A DNA stretch of 37,246 bases from Hyphococcus sp. (GTDB lineage Bacteria; Pseudomonadota; Alphaproteobacteria; Caulobacterales; Parvularculaceae), in NCBI GenBank assembly GCA_021604585.1, contig BQJG01000032.1:1-37246 (forward strand), given 5' to 3'. The notes beneath the pieces were generated by a model, which was not told the origin of the DNA, searched no databases, and saw only the letters and a list, made by a program, of their open reading frames with translations. Shown piece after piece: positions 8,051-15,549 of this stretch; position 1 is the first letter of the stretch; every line of letters begins with the position of its first letter. The position numbers were made by a program, and so were the translations under genes.

Positions 8051-9355
8051 ATGATTTCCCGATATACCCGGCCGGAAATGGCGGCGATCTGGTCTGACGC
8101 TTCCAAATACCGGATCTGGTTCGAGATTGAGGCACATGCTGCGGACCGTTTGGCGGCGCTTGGGGTGATCCCCGCCTCTGCGGCCAAAACCATCTGGGAA
8201 AAAGGCGGCAAGGCCGAATTCGATGTGGCGCGCATCGATGCAATTGAGCGCGAAGTCAAGCATGACGTCATCGCATTTCTCACCCATCTCGCTGAATTTA
8301 TCGGTGAAGACGCCCGTTTCGTGCATCAGGGCATGACGTCGTCCGATGTGCTCGATACCTGCCTGTCGGTTCAGCTTGCCCGCGCGGCGGATTTGTTGCT
8401 GGCGGGCATGGACCGGGTGCTCGCGGCGTTAAAAAAACGTGCGCTGGAACATAAGGGCTCTGTCACTGTCGGTCGCAGCCATGGCATTCACGCCGAGCCC
8501 ACCACCTTTGGCGTTAAGCTGGCTGGCTTTTACACGGAATTTGAACGCGGCAAGCGGCGGCTAGAGACGGCGCGACAAGAGATTGCCGTTTGCGCCATTT
8601 CCGGCGCAGTCGGCACCTTCGCCAATATCGATCCCTCAGTCGAAGAGCATGTGGCGGAAAAAATGGGCCTTACCGTCGAGCCTGTCTCGACACAGGTGAT
8701 CCCGCGTGATCGCCATGCCGCCTATTTCGCCGCGCTCGGCGTCATTGCTTCTTCGGTCGAGCGTTTGGCGACCGAGATTCGCCATCTCCAGCGGACCGAA
8801 GTCCTAGAGGCGGAAGAATTCTTCTCAAAGGGTCAGAAGGGCTCGTCCGCCATGCCGCATAAGCGCAATCCGGTGTTGACGGAGAACCTCACCGGCCTTG
8901 CCCGTCTGGTGCGGATGAGCGTCGTTCCTGCAATGGAGAATGTCGCCTTGTGGCATGAGCGCGATATCTCGCATTCTTCCGTTGAACGCGGCATTGGGCC
9001 GGACGCGACCGTGCATCTCGATTTCGCTCTGCATCGTCTGGCGGGAGTTATTGAAAATCTGGTCGTCTATCCCGAGCGGATGCTCGACAATATGAACAAG
9101 CTCGGCGGGCTGATTTTCTCGCAGCGTGTGTTGCTGGCCCTTACCCAGGCGGGCGCACAGCGGGAACAGGCCTATTCCCTGGTTCAGCGCAACGCCATGC
9201 CGGCATGGCGCGGTGAAGGACAGTTTCTCGACAATCTCAAAGCCGACAAGGATGTAACTACGCATCTGGACGCCGCGACGCTCGAAAGCCTGTTCGACCT
9301 CGGCTATCACACCAAGAATGTGGATGTGATTTTCCGGCGGGTGTTTGGCTCGTAG
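8051..9355 (+). CDS. purB: Adenylosuccinate lyase
   Basis: 434 residues. It acts twice in purine synthesis: it splits SAICAR to AICAR plus fumarate, and adenylosuccinate to AMP plus fumarate. The fumarase/aspartase superfamily signature loop is GSSAMPHKRNP (residues 264-274), with the catalytic serine in its SS pair. Other conserved parts are QGMTSSDVLDT (93-103) and GRSHGIHAEPTTFG (141-154). Start ATG 8051 touches the stop of the preceding small ORF. The other purine gene in the window, purL, is about 14 kb away on the opposite strand. Confidence 0.97.
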   Translation: MISRYTRPEMAAIWSDASKYRIWFEIEAHAADRLAALGVIPASAAKTIWEKGGKAEFDVARIDAIEREVKHDVIAFLTHLAEFIGEDARFVHQGMTSSDVLDTCLSVQLARAADLLLAGMDRVLAALKKRALEHKGSVTVGRSHGIHAEPTTFGVKLAGFYTEFERGKRRLETARQEIAVCAISGAVGTFANIDPSVEEHVAEKMGLTVEPVSTQVIPRDRHAAYFAALGVIASSVERLATEIRHLQRTEVLEAEEFFSKGQKGSSAMPHKRNPVLTENLTGLARLVRMSVVPAMENVALWHERDISHSSVERGIGPDATVHLDFALHRLAGVIENLVVYPERMLDNMNKLGGLIFSQRVLLALTQAGAQREQAYSLVQRNAMPAWRGEGQFLDNLKADKDVTTHLDAATLESLFDLGYHTKNVDVIFRRVFGS

Positions 9356-9357
9356 GC

Positions 9358-9394
9358 CGCGCCAATTGGGCGCGTTGAAGCCCGCCCCCGGGCT
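9358..9394 (+). other. Two adjacent GC-rich hairpins between purB and the DUF983 gene
   Basis: CGCGCC-AATTG-GGCGCG (9358-9374) is followed by AGCCCG-CCCC-CGGGCT (9379-9394). Both are perfect 6-base stems, but neither has a T-run, so they are poor intrinsic terminators. They may attenuate transcription or protect the 3' end of the gltA-purB message. Confidence 0.4.
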
Positions 9395-9409
9395 CCCCAT
9401 AACCACTGA

Positions 9410-9841
9410 ATGACAAGTTCAGTTGAGACTTTTGGCGGCGATCCGGGGCGGCGTTCCGTATGGGCCGCCATGGGCCGGGGCATGCGCCATCTTTGTCCCC
9501 AGTGCGGCGAAGGCCGTATGTATCAGAGCTATGTGAAGACCCAGGAAGCCTGCAAGACCTGCGGTCTTGCGCTGTCCGGCCATCGCGCAGATGACGCTCC
9601 GCCCTACTTCACCATCATTGTCATTGGCCATCTGATGATCCCGCTGGCGCTGGCGGTGAAGCAGATCTTCGATCCGCCCATTACGCTACAGTTCGCCATT
9701 TGGCTGCCGCTCATGATCGCCTCGACCTGGTGGCTGTTGCCGGCGTCGAAGGGCGCCTTGATCGGATTGCAGTGGGCGAACCGGATGCATGGTTTTGCCG
9801 GTCTGGAAGCGGAAGAGTACGACGACAACGCAGAGTTTTGA
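9410..9841 (+). CDS. DUF983 family zinc-ribbon membrane protein
   Basis: 143 residues. The N-terminal part has two CxxC knuckles (C29/C32 and C48/C51), a likely zinc ribbon. They flank a short segment and are followed by SGHRADDAPPYFTIIVIGH, the hallmark of DUF983. Two transmembrane helices follow (about 67-85 and 91-110), and the short C-terminal tail is acidic. The family is common in Alphaproteobacteria and its function is not established. The gene stands between purB and rpmG on the same strand. Start ATG 9410 has no strong ribosome-binding site. Confidence 0.85.
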   Translation: MTSSVETFGGDPGRRSVWAAMGRGMRHLCPQCGEGRMYQSYVKTQEACKTCGLALSGHRADDAPPYFTIIVIGHLMIPLALAVKQIFDPPITLQFAIWLPLMIASTWWLLPASKGALIGLQWANRMHGFAGLEAEEYDDNAEF

Positions 9842-9886
9842 CGGCGTTGAACGCAATCACGCCACGAGAAAAACAACGCATACGGC

Positions 9887-9914
9887 TTGACACGTAAAAG
9901 GGCGTGAGTATGGT
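9887..9914 (+). promoter_or_regulatory. Sigma-70-type promoter of rpmG
   Basis: A perfect TTGACA (9887-9892) is followed after 16 bases by TATGGT (9909-9914), which matches the -10 consensus at four of six positions. It lies 43 bases before the rpmG start codon, leaving room for a short leader and the GAGGAG ribosome-binding site. The match is by eye and no start site is known. Confidence 0.65.
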
Positions 9915-9956
9915 CCGCCCTCATTTTACGCTATTTCTAGGTCCGAGGAGCGACCC

Positions 9957-10124
9957 ATGGCCAAACCGACCACAGTCAAAATCCGCCTCAATTCGAGCGC
10001 CGGCACGGGTTATTTCTACGTGACCAAAAAGAACACACGCACCATGACCGAAAAGCTCGTGCTGAAAAAGTACGACCCGGTCGCGCGCAAGCACGTGGAA
10101 TTCAAAGAAGGCAAGATCAAGTAA
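9957..10124 (+). CDS. rpmG: 50S ribosomal protein L33
   Basis: 55 residues (MAKPTTVKIRLNSSAGTGYF...), the usual L33 length. Conserved features are KIRLxSSAGTGYFYVTKKN and the end of the type KKYDPVARKHVEFKEGKIK. It contains no cysteine, so it is the zinc-independent form. GGTCCGAGGAGCGACCC gives a strong ribosome-binding site. It has its own promoter and an intrinsic terminator, so it is a monocistronic unit. Confidence 0.97.
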   Translation: MAKPTTVKIRLNSSAGTGYFYVTKKNTRTMTEKLVLKKYDPVARKHVEFKEGKIK

Positions 10125-10146
10125 GATCAAGCTGTACCCGGTATTG

Positions 10147-10174
10147 AAAAGCCGCCCTTTGGGCGGCTTTTTTG
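10147..10174 (+). terminator. Intrinsic terminator of rpmG
   Basis: The stem is GCCGCCC (10151-10157), loop TTT, then GGGCGGC (10161-10167), followed by a run of T. The stem is extended by A-T pairs from the preceding AAAA. It is placed 26 bases after the rpmG stop and just before the end of the convergent pleD. Confidence 0.92.
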
Positions 10175-10197
10175 TTGTGTTTCTTGCTAGCGAAAGA

Positions 10198-11574
10198 TTA
10201 AGCGGCGCTTTGAATGACCCGGTTGCGGCCGCCATTTTTGGCCTCATACAGTGCTTCGTCGGCGCGCTTGATCAGCTTCTGCGCACTGTCTTCATCCGGA
10301 CCGTTCTCGGTTGACGCCAATCCGATCGACACGGTCACGGCCAGTTCATCGCGTCCGGCGTTCAAGTTGAATTTGGATGTCGCAATTTCCTGACGCAACC
10401 GTTCAGCGACAATGGAAGCAAAAGCCAGATCCGTATCCGGCATAGCGATCAGGAATTCCTCGCCGCCATACCGGCAGGCCAGATCAATGCCGCGAATAGA
10501 GTTTGCGATGCGGTCTGCAAATTCTTTCAGGACCCGGTCGCCCACATCATGGCCGTGAACATCGTTCACAGACTTGAAGTGATCGATATCGATAATCATC
10601 ACCGCAAGCGGCCGTCCGGTCCAATAGGCGCGATCGAACATCGCCGACAGATGACTCGCCAAATAGCGGCGGTTATAAAGTCCCGTAAGCTGATCGGTGA
10701 CCGCCATTTCCAGGCTCACCTGGAACGATGAGCGCAGTTGATCGACATAGCGCTTGCGGCGCAATTGCGTCGAAACGCGCGCGGTCAGCTCGTTTTTGTC
10801 CACCGGCCGTGTGACGTAATCATTCACGCCAATATCGAGCGCGCGCACGAGTTTGCGCGTATCGCCATGACGCACAACAGCCAGCAGCGGCGTCAGGCGT
10901 GTTTCCTCAAACGAACGAATAGAAGAACACAGCCGCAGCGGATCCATCGCTTCAATCGAAAGATTTACTAGAATGAGGTCGAATTCTCCGGTGCGTGCGC
11001 GCGTCAGCGCCACTTCCGGGTCGGCTTCATGATCGATATTGTAGTTTCCGTCGCCAAGCGAAGAAATCAGCCGTTCTGCCTGATCTTCATTATCGTCGAT
11101 CAGAAAGATGCGCGCTTCGGCCTGTTCGGCTTCAACATCGATCTGACCGACAATGCCGAGATCCTTGCCGGTCGCATAACGCGCCCGTAATTCGTCGGTC
11201 ATCATTTTCAAACGCGTTAATGATCGAACGCGTGCAAAGAGCGCCAGATCTTCCACTGGTTTTGTCAAAAAATCGTCTGCCCCGGCTTCAAGCCCGGAAA
11301 TCCGGTCGGCTTGCTGGTCGAGCGCTGTCACCATCACCACAGGAATGTGCATGGTTTCCGGGTTGGATTTAAGCTTACGGCAGGCCTCGAAACCATCCAT
11401 GCCCGGCATCATCACGTCGAGTAGAATGATGTCCGGCTTTTCGGCAAGAGCCAGATCAATCGATTCCTGACCTGAATACGCTCCAATGACGTCAAAGTAT
11501 TCCGCCCGCAATTTTGCTTCGAGCAGTTTAACGTTTGGTTCCAGATCGTCGACGACTAGTACGCGCGCCGTCAT
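10198..11574 (-). CDS. pleD: PleD-type diguanylate cyclase response regulator (REC-REC-GGDEF)
   Basis: 458 residues. In Caulobacter, PleD makes cyclic di-GMP from two GTP at the stalked pole and drives the swarmer-to-stalked change. REC1 (about 1-120) has the phospho-acceptor Asp53 in LLDVMMPGMD and the acidic pair D9-D10. REC2 (about 155-272) has Asn204 where the acceptor would be, as expected for the adaptor REC of PleD that serves dimerisation. The GGDEF domain (about 290-455) has the active loop GGEEF at 370-374 and, just before it, the RxxD product-inhibition site RGID (361-364). It is downstream of divK with a 43-base gap on the same strand, the same order as in Caulobacter. Confidence 0.96.
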   Translation of the reverse strand: MTARVLVVDDLEPNVKLLEAKLRAEYFDVIGAYSGQESIDLALAEKPDIILLDVMMPGMDGFEACRKLKSNPETMHIPVVMVTALDQQADRISGLEAGADDFLTKPVEDLALFARVRSLTRLKMMTDELRARYATGKDLGIVGQIDVEAEQAEARIFLIDDNEDQAERLISSLGDGNYNIDHEADPEVALTRARTGEFDLILVNLSIEAMDPLRLCSSIRSFEETRLTPLLAVVRHGDTRKLVRALDIGVNDYVTRPVDKNELTARVSTQLRRKRYVDQLRSSFQVSLEMAVTDQLTGLYNRRYLASHLSAMFDRAYWTGRPLAVMIIDIDHFKSVNDVHGHDVGDRVLKEFADRIANSIRGIDLACRYGGEEFLIAMPDTDLAFASIVAERLRQEIATSKFNLNAGRDELAVTVSIGLASTENGPDEDSAQKLIKRADEALYEAKNGGRNRVIQSAA

Positions 11575-11617
11575 GCAGCCCCCGTATCTTGAAGGGTTTC
11601 AACTAAGCTAAGCGAGC

Positions 11618-12016
11618 CTAATCCAAATACCTTTTCACTTTCTCAAGAAACGAGGCGACCGATATCGGTTTTGCGATATAATCTTCACAGCCACCCTGGC
11701 GGATCCGCTCTTCATCGCCCTTCATGGCGAAAGCGGTCACCGCAATCACCGGAATATCAGACAGTTCAGGACTGCTTTTGATTTCCCGCGTGACTTCCAG
11801 CCCCGAGACTTCGGGAAGCTGGATATCCATTAAAATCAGGTCCGGACGGTTTTCTTTGAGGCATTCCAGCGCTTCCGGGCCCGTGCGGGCCTCCAGCGTC
11901 TGATAGCCATGGATTTCCAGAAGGTCCCGGAATAACTTCATGTTCAGCTCGTTGTCCTCAACGATCAGAACCGTTTTCGGGAGAGCTGAATAATCAAGCT
12001 TTTCCATAGCCGACAT
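11618..12016 (-). CDS. divK: DivK single-domain response regulator
   Basis: 132 residues from ATG 12016; a second ATG at 12007 is also possible and the open frame runs up to 12097. It is a lone receiver domain with TVLIVEDNELNMKLFRDLLE, phospho-acceptor Asp64 in LILMDIQLPEVSG, and the DivK hallmark AVTAFAMKGDEERIRQGGCEDYIAKPISV. In Caulobacter, DivK is phosphorylated by DivJ and PleC, acts through DivL and CckA to lower CtrA activity, and modulates PleD. The divK-pleD tandem supports the specific name over a generic CheY-like call. A CtrA-like site lies about 90 bases upstream. Confidence 0.95.
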   Translation of the reverse strand: MSAMEKLDYSALPKTVLIVEDNELNMKLFRDLLEIHGYQTLEARTGPEALECLKENRPDLILMDIQLPEVSGLEVTREIKSSPELSDIPVIAVTAFAMKGDEERIRQGGCEDYIAKPISVASFLEKVKRYLD

Positions 12017-12103
12017 AGTACGCCTTTTTATCCGTCCATGCGGGCCCCCACGCCAATCTGGCGCGAATCGGCCCTGCAGATGGAAAGTTTTGCGCAAAAG
12101 GTC

Positions 12104-12118
12104 TTAATTGATTGTTTA
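12104..12118. promoter_or_regulatory. Possible CtrA binding site upstream of divK
   Basis: TTAA, seven bases, TTTA: one mismatch from the CtrA consensus TTAA-N7-TTAA. It sits 88-102 bases upstream of the divK start, in the region shared with the divergent dinB. In Caulobacter, CtrA activates divK. The motif is short and AT-rich, so chance is a real alternative. Confidence 0.4.
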
Positions 12119-12186
12119 TCGTGAACGCCCAGCGCGCGAATTCCATGAGAATTTCCGCGTCATTTCCGCCGGTAACCTTTTGTTAA

Positions 12187-13503
12187 ATGATTGAAATTGG
12201 CGAAAACACAGGCTTTTGCCGCGACTGCTACGCCCTCGCCGCGCCTGGCCAGGCTGCGACCGGCCGCCCGCACTGTTCTGCCTGTGGTTCGGTGCGAATC
12301 ACCTCCCATCCGGAATTATTCGATCTTTCAATCGCGCATCTCGATTGCGACGCCTTCTACGCCGCCATAGAAAAGCGCGATAATCCCGAGCTTGAAGATC
12401 TTCCGGTCATTATCGGCGGAGGCGTTCGCGGCGTGGTCTCGACCGCTTGTTATGTGGCGCGAACCTATGGCGTCCGATCCGCCATGCCGATGTTCAAAGC
12501 GCGGGAGGCTTGCCCCAACGCCGTGATCATCAAACCGAACATGGCGAAATATGCCGAAGCCGGTCGCGCCGTCCGAATGATGATGCTCGATCTCACGCCC
12601 ATGGTCGAACCGCTGTCGATTGATGAAGCCTTTATGGATTTAACCGGCACCGCGCGCGTGCATGGCGGGCCGCCGGCGATCACGCTCGCGAGGCTTCAGG
12701 CGCGGGTAGCAAACGAGTTGGGCGTCACCGCGTCCATCGGCCTTTCGCATAACAAATTTCTCGCCAAGATCGCTTCCGATCTCGACAAACCGAGCGGCTT
12801 TTCCGTTATCGGCAAAGCCGAGACGAAATCGTTTCTCGCGCGCCAGAAGGTCACCATGATCTGGGGCGTCGGCGCAGCCATGGCGCGCAAGCTCGAACAG
12901 GACGGCATAAAAACAATCGGGCAGTTGCAGACGGCGGATGCGCGCGCGCTCGCCAAGAATTATGGCGAAATGGGGTTGCGTCTCGCGCGCCTGGCGCAGG
13001 GCGACGACAAGCGCGCCGTCAAACCTGACCGTGAAACCAAAAGCGTTTCATCGGAAACGACATTTAATACCGATATTCGCGATGTCAAACTGCTGGAAGA
13101 TGTCCTGTGGGAGCTCTGCGAGAAAGTCTCGGCACGGATGAAAGCCTCCGGATTCGATGGCCGCACTGTGACGCTGAAACTCAAATCGAGCGATTTCAAG
13201 ACCATCACGCGCCGCACGACGCTGGATGCGCCCGCAAATCTCGCGCGCATTCTCTTTGCCGCGGCCAAGCCCATGCTTTATGATGCCGCGTCAGGCTCTC
13301 GGACCAGCGGCGGCAAGGCTTACCGGTTGATCGGCGTTGGTTTTTCGGGGCTATCGGCGGCTGGCGAGAGTTTGGCCGCGCCCGACCTGTTCGGCGACGC
13401 CAATGCAAAAATAGCCAAACAGGAACAGGCCATCGACGCCATTCGCAAGAAATTCGGCCGCGACGCCGTACGCGCAGGCCGCGTGTTGCGTAAGAAAATC
13501 TAG
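12187..13503 (+). CDS. dinB: DNA polymerase IV with N-terminal zinc-ribbon extension
   Basis: 438 residues, longer than the roughly 350 of E. coli pol IV. It is a Y-family translesion polymerase. The first 40 residues hold CRDC (C11, C14) and CSAC (C30, C33), a probable zinc ribbon known from a subset of alphaproteobacterial DinB proteins. The palm motifs follow: IAHLDCDAFYAAIE (D53, D55) and the catalytic SIDEAF (D146, E147). Next come GLSHNKFLAKIASDLDKPSG, the thumb with a helix-hairpin-helix (IWGVGAAMARKL), and the little-finger domain. The gene is divergent from divK. No GTTC-N7-GTTC box was found in the 170-base upstream gap, so SOS control is not evident. Confidence 0.95.
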   Translation: MIEIGENTGFCRDCYALAAPGQAATGRPHCSACGSVRITSHPELFDLSIAHLDCDAFYAAIEKRDNPELEDLPVIIGGGVRGVVSTACYVARTYGVRSAMPMFKAREACPNAVIIKPNMAKYAEAGRAVRMMMLDLTPMVEPLSIDEAFMDLTGTARVHGGPPAITLARLQARVANELGVTASIGLSHNKFLAKIASDLDKPSGFSVIGKAETKSFLARQKVTMIWGVGAAMARKLEQDGIKTIGQLQTADARALAKNYGEMGLRLARLAQGDDKRAVKPDRETKSVSSETTFNTDIRDVKLLEDVLWELCEKVSARMKASGFDGRTVTLKLKSSDFKTITRRTTLDAPANLARILFAAAKPMLYDAASGSRTSGGKAYRLIGVGFSGLSAAGESLAAPDLFGDANAKIAKQEQAIDAIRKKFGRDAVRAGRVLRKKI

Positions 13504-13585
13504 TTCCTGTGACGGCGGTCACTGTGCGCATTAACCAAACCGCCGAAAACAGTAAGCGACGAAAATCTACCAAGGGAGAGAAGTC

Positions 13586-14020
13586 ATGCGTGTATTACGT
13601 TCTGTTACCGCCTTGCTTGCAGCGTCCCTGATGCTGGCAGGCGCCGCAAATGCGGCGAATATGTTTATGAAGATTTCCGATGTGCCCGGCGATAGCGCCG
13701 AATATAGCGGCGACCAAATCGAAGTGCTTTCATGGTCCTGGGGCGAAACGAATGACAGCGCCGCCAAACGCCCAACTGATAATGGCGCCGGCATTGTTCA
13801 CGTCACGCTGAAACGCGGCTTCGCAGGTCGTTCGGCCGTCAGAAGCATTTACGATGGCAAGCGTGAAATCCCGGCGCTCATCCTCACAACGCAAGAGCGC
13901 GGCAAGACAGTGGAATACAAACTTGAACGCTGCTTCATCAAGAGCTGGTCCACCAGTGGAGACGCTGACGATCGGCCCACGGAAGAAATCGCGTTCTATT
14001 ACAACAAAATCTCGCACTAA
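13586..14020 (+). CDS. Sec-exported Hcp-fold protein 1
   Basis: 144 residues with a clear Sec signal peptide (1-23, ANA cleavage). The mature part matches the T6SS Hcp family in its typical order: MFMKISDVPGDSAEYSGDQI, then EVLSWSWG, a middle VHVTLKRGF strand, and the end segment ERCFIKSWSTSGDADDRPTEEIAFYYNKI. Classical Hcp is cytosolic, has no signal peptide and builds the type VI inner tube. Here the signal peptide predicts Sec export to the periplasm or beyond. A strong AAGGGAGAG precedes the ATG. It is first of three tandem paralogues, and no Tss genes are in the window. The Hcp fold is well supported and the role is unknown. Confidence 0.88.
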   Translation: MRVLRSVTALLAASLMLAGAANAANMFMKISDVPGDSAEYSGDQIEVLSWSWGETNDSAAKRPTDNGAGIVHVTLKRGFAGRSAVRSIYDGKREIPALILTTQERGKTVEYKLERCFIKSWSTSGDADDRPTEEIAFYYNKISH

Positions 14021-14080
14021 CTTGCGCTCAACCGCCCGCGGCGCTCGCTGGCGGCATCCAGCTCGAAAGGAGCCATCCCC

Positions 14081-14575
14081 ATGCGTCATTCCTTTACCGG
14101 CATTATTGCCGCAGTTTTCTGTTTTGCGTTTACAGCCCCTGCTTTCGCACAGTTCACTGGCGGCGTATTCGTCGCGGCCGGCGACATAACTGGCGACAGT
14201 TCGGCGTCCCTTTCAGCAAAGCTGTCCAGCAATTCGCTGAAGTTTCAGGCTTCAAATGTAACATTTGGGGCGAACCGGTCTGCAAGACCGCCTTCGGCCA
14301 GGGGCTCCGGCGTGGCGCAGATCACGCTGAAGCGCGGCTACACTGAAAGTGTGGATCGCTGGTTTCAGAGCAGAACCCGTAAGGGCGCAAACGATGGCGG
14401 CAAGGATCTGCTGATCGTTAACAATGGAGACGGGTCTGATTTCCTTGCCGTCACCTTCTCTGATGTTTTCGTCACCAGCTATCAAACCAGCGCGGGCGGC
14501 GCCTCCGCGACGATCAAATACCGGAAACTCAACATCACATATACGGTACAGGCTGACGATCATTCAGCAAACTGA
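14081..14575 (+). CDS. Sec-exported Hcp-fold protein 2
   Basis: 164 residues with a signal peptide (1-23, AFA cleavage). The mature part is diverged from copy 1 but keeps the family landmarks: an opening GGVFVAAGDITGDSS strand, GSGVAQITLKRGYTESV, and DFLAVTFSDVFVTSYQTSAGG followed by the final strand IKYRKLNITYTV. The second strand carries a basic SARPPSARG segment where copy 1 has the conserved EVLSWSWG. CGAAAGGAGCC is a good ribosome-binding site. It lies 60 bases after copy 1 and 13 before copy 3, so they are very probably one operon. On its own this copy would be hard to assign; the context raises confidence. Confidence 0.75.
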   Translation: MRHSFTGIIAAVFCFAFTAPAFAQFTGGVFVAAGDITGDSSASLSAKLSSNSLKFQASNVTFGANRSARPPSARGSGVAQITLKRGYTESVDRWFQSRTRKGANDGGKDLLIVNNGDGSDFLAVTFSDVFVTSYQTSAGGASATIKYRKLNITYTVQADDHSAN

Positions 14576-14588
14576 AGGGAGCAACAGT

Positions 14589-15074
14589 ATGAAAAGTGTT
14601 CGAGGTCTTGTGATCGCATTTGCTTCGATTCTGTTTTCCGTCAGCACAGCAAACGCCGCCCTTACAGGCTATCTCAAACTTCCTGATATTGATGGGGAAT
14701 CCAAGCGCTCCGTCGGCGCGAATGAAACCCTGTCGGCTGGCGCGAACCAGACAGAGACCATCAAAGGCGGCCAGGCCGTTGTCATCGGCGCATTGTGGAA
14801 TGGTTCTGACACGCCTCCGCGGCGAAATTCCGGAGGAAACGTAAAGCTGACGCTGCAACGCGGCGCACTCTCAAGCAGCCTGAGGCGCCTGAAAAACGAA
14901 AAACGCGTTATTCCTTCTTTGAAGCTGGTAGTCGATGGAAAAGTTGGCCCGCAAACAGCTTATGAACTCCATCGCGCATTGATTACGAGTTATTCCCTCA
15001 ATGGATCCGGCGCGAGCGCACACGAACAAGTCGAAATCGTCTTTCACACCATCACCTGGGATGCTCCGGAATAA
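14589..15074 (+). CDS. Sec-exported Hcp-fold protein 3
   Basis: 161 residues from ATG 14589, chosen because GAAGGGAGC lies just upstream and MKSVRGLVIAFASILF starts a signal peptide (1-23, ANA cleavage); the open frame runs further upstream through copy 2. Mature features are LTGYLKLPDIDGESKRS, GNVKLTLQRGALSSSLRRLK, a central strand PSLKLVVDG, and AYELHRALITSYSLNGSGAS with a final strand VEIVFHTITW. This is the same order as Hcp. It shares the TLxRG motif with copies 1 and 2 but is otherwise divergent, so the triplet is old or fast-evolving. A long hairpin follows directly. Confidence 0.78.
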   Translation: MKSVRGLVIAFASILFSVSTANAALTGYLKLPDIDGESKRSVGANETLSAGANQTETIKGGQAVVIGALWNGSDTPPRRNSGGNVKLTLQRGALSSSLRRLKNEKRVIPSLKLVVDGKVGPQTAYELHRALITSYSLNGSGASAHEQVEIVFHTITWDAPE

Positions 15075-15080
15075 CCGGCC

Positions 15081-15135
15081 GGTCCCGCGCGGGAGTGGAG
15101 AGCAGGCAGACTCTCCCGCACTCCCGCACGGGACC
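15081..15135 (+). terminator. Long hairpin ending the Hcp-like operon
   Basis: A 17-base arm (15081-15097) pairs with 15119-15135 with one mismatch. An inner GAGAG (15098-15102) pairs with CTCTC (15111-15115) around a small loop. It begins 6 bases after the third Hcp-like stop. There is no T-run after it, so it is either a factor-dependent or 3'-protecting structure, not a classical intrinsic terminator. Confidence 0.6.
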
Positions 15136-15549
15136 TGTGTCCGGCGGCTTTCATTCAACTGGCGCGATCCAGACTTTGCCCGACCGGGGACGCGCCAAAA
15201 ATTCACAATGTCAAAGAGCCGAACCGAACGCAGCTTGCACTGCTCCGATCCTGACGCTGCAAGAACCTGCTGAGATCTGTTGCGCTCGCTCTTTATGGAG
15301 CATCAGCGCGTTTCGTTCGGTCGCATAACAACGCGACACGAAGACTAAACCCGCTGCGGTTTTGGTGGATAACTATTCACCAACACGGGGGAATATGAAA
15401 GAATTCAACAGAAATGATGTAAAATGCTGCGCTGTCACTCGCCTTATTGGGGTGTGGAATTTTGTGATTTACTCGATCTTCATAACCAGAATGAGAAGTT
15501 AATCCCCTTTAGCCATCGCTGCGATTATATACGCGGCGCCAGACGGTAA
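15136..15549. other. Intergenic region, one doubtful mini-ORF
   Basis: This 414-base stretch has lower GC towards its end, where the promoter of the next gene is expected. It contains one open frame of 35 codons at 15395-15502, after GGGGGAAT, whose product would have a polar start with two adjacent cysteines and a hydrophobic end (LIGVWNFVIYSIFI). It is too short to support as a gene from sequence alone. Nothing else was recognised. Confidence 0.4.

Noticed and set aside
12120..12186. SOS box before dinB
   Set aside because: One GAAC is present at 12123-12126, but no second copy at the required spacing.
13586..15074. The Hcp-like genes as part of a normal type VI secretion locus
   Set aside because: Each protein has a Sec signal peptide and no Tss, VgrG, PAAR or ClpV gene lies in the window.
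15136..15340. Possible remnant of a transposase or integrase near LLRSLFMEHQRVSFGR
   Set aside because: The frame is closed by a stop just upstream and I could find no further matching motif.
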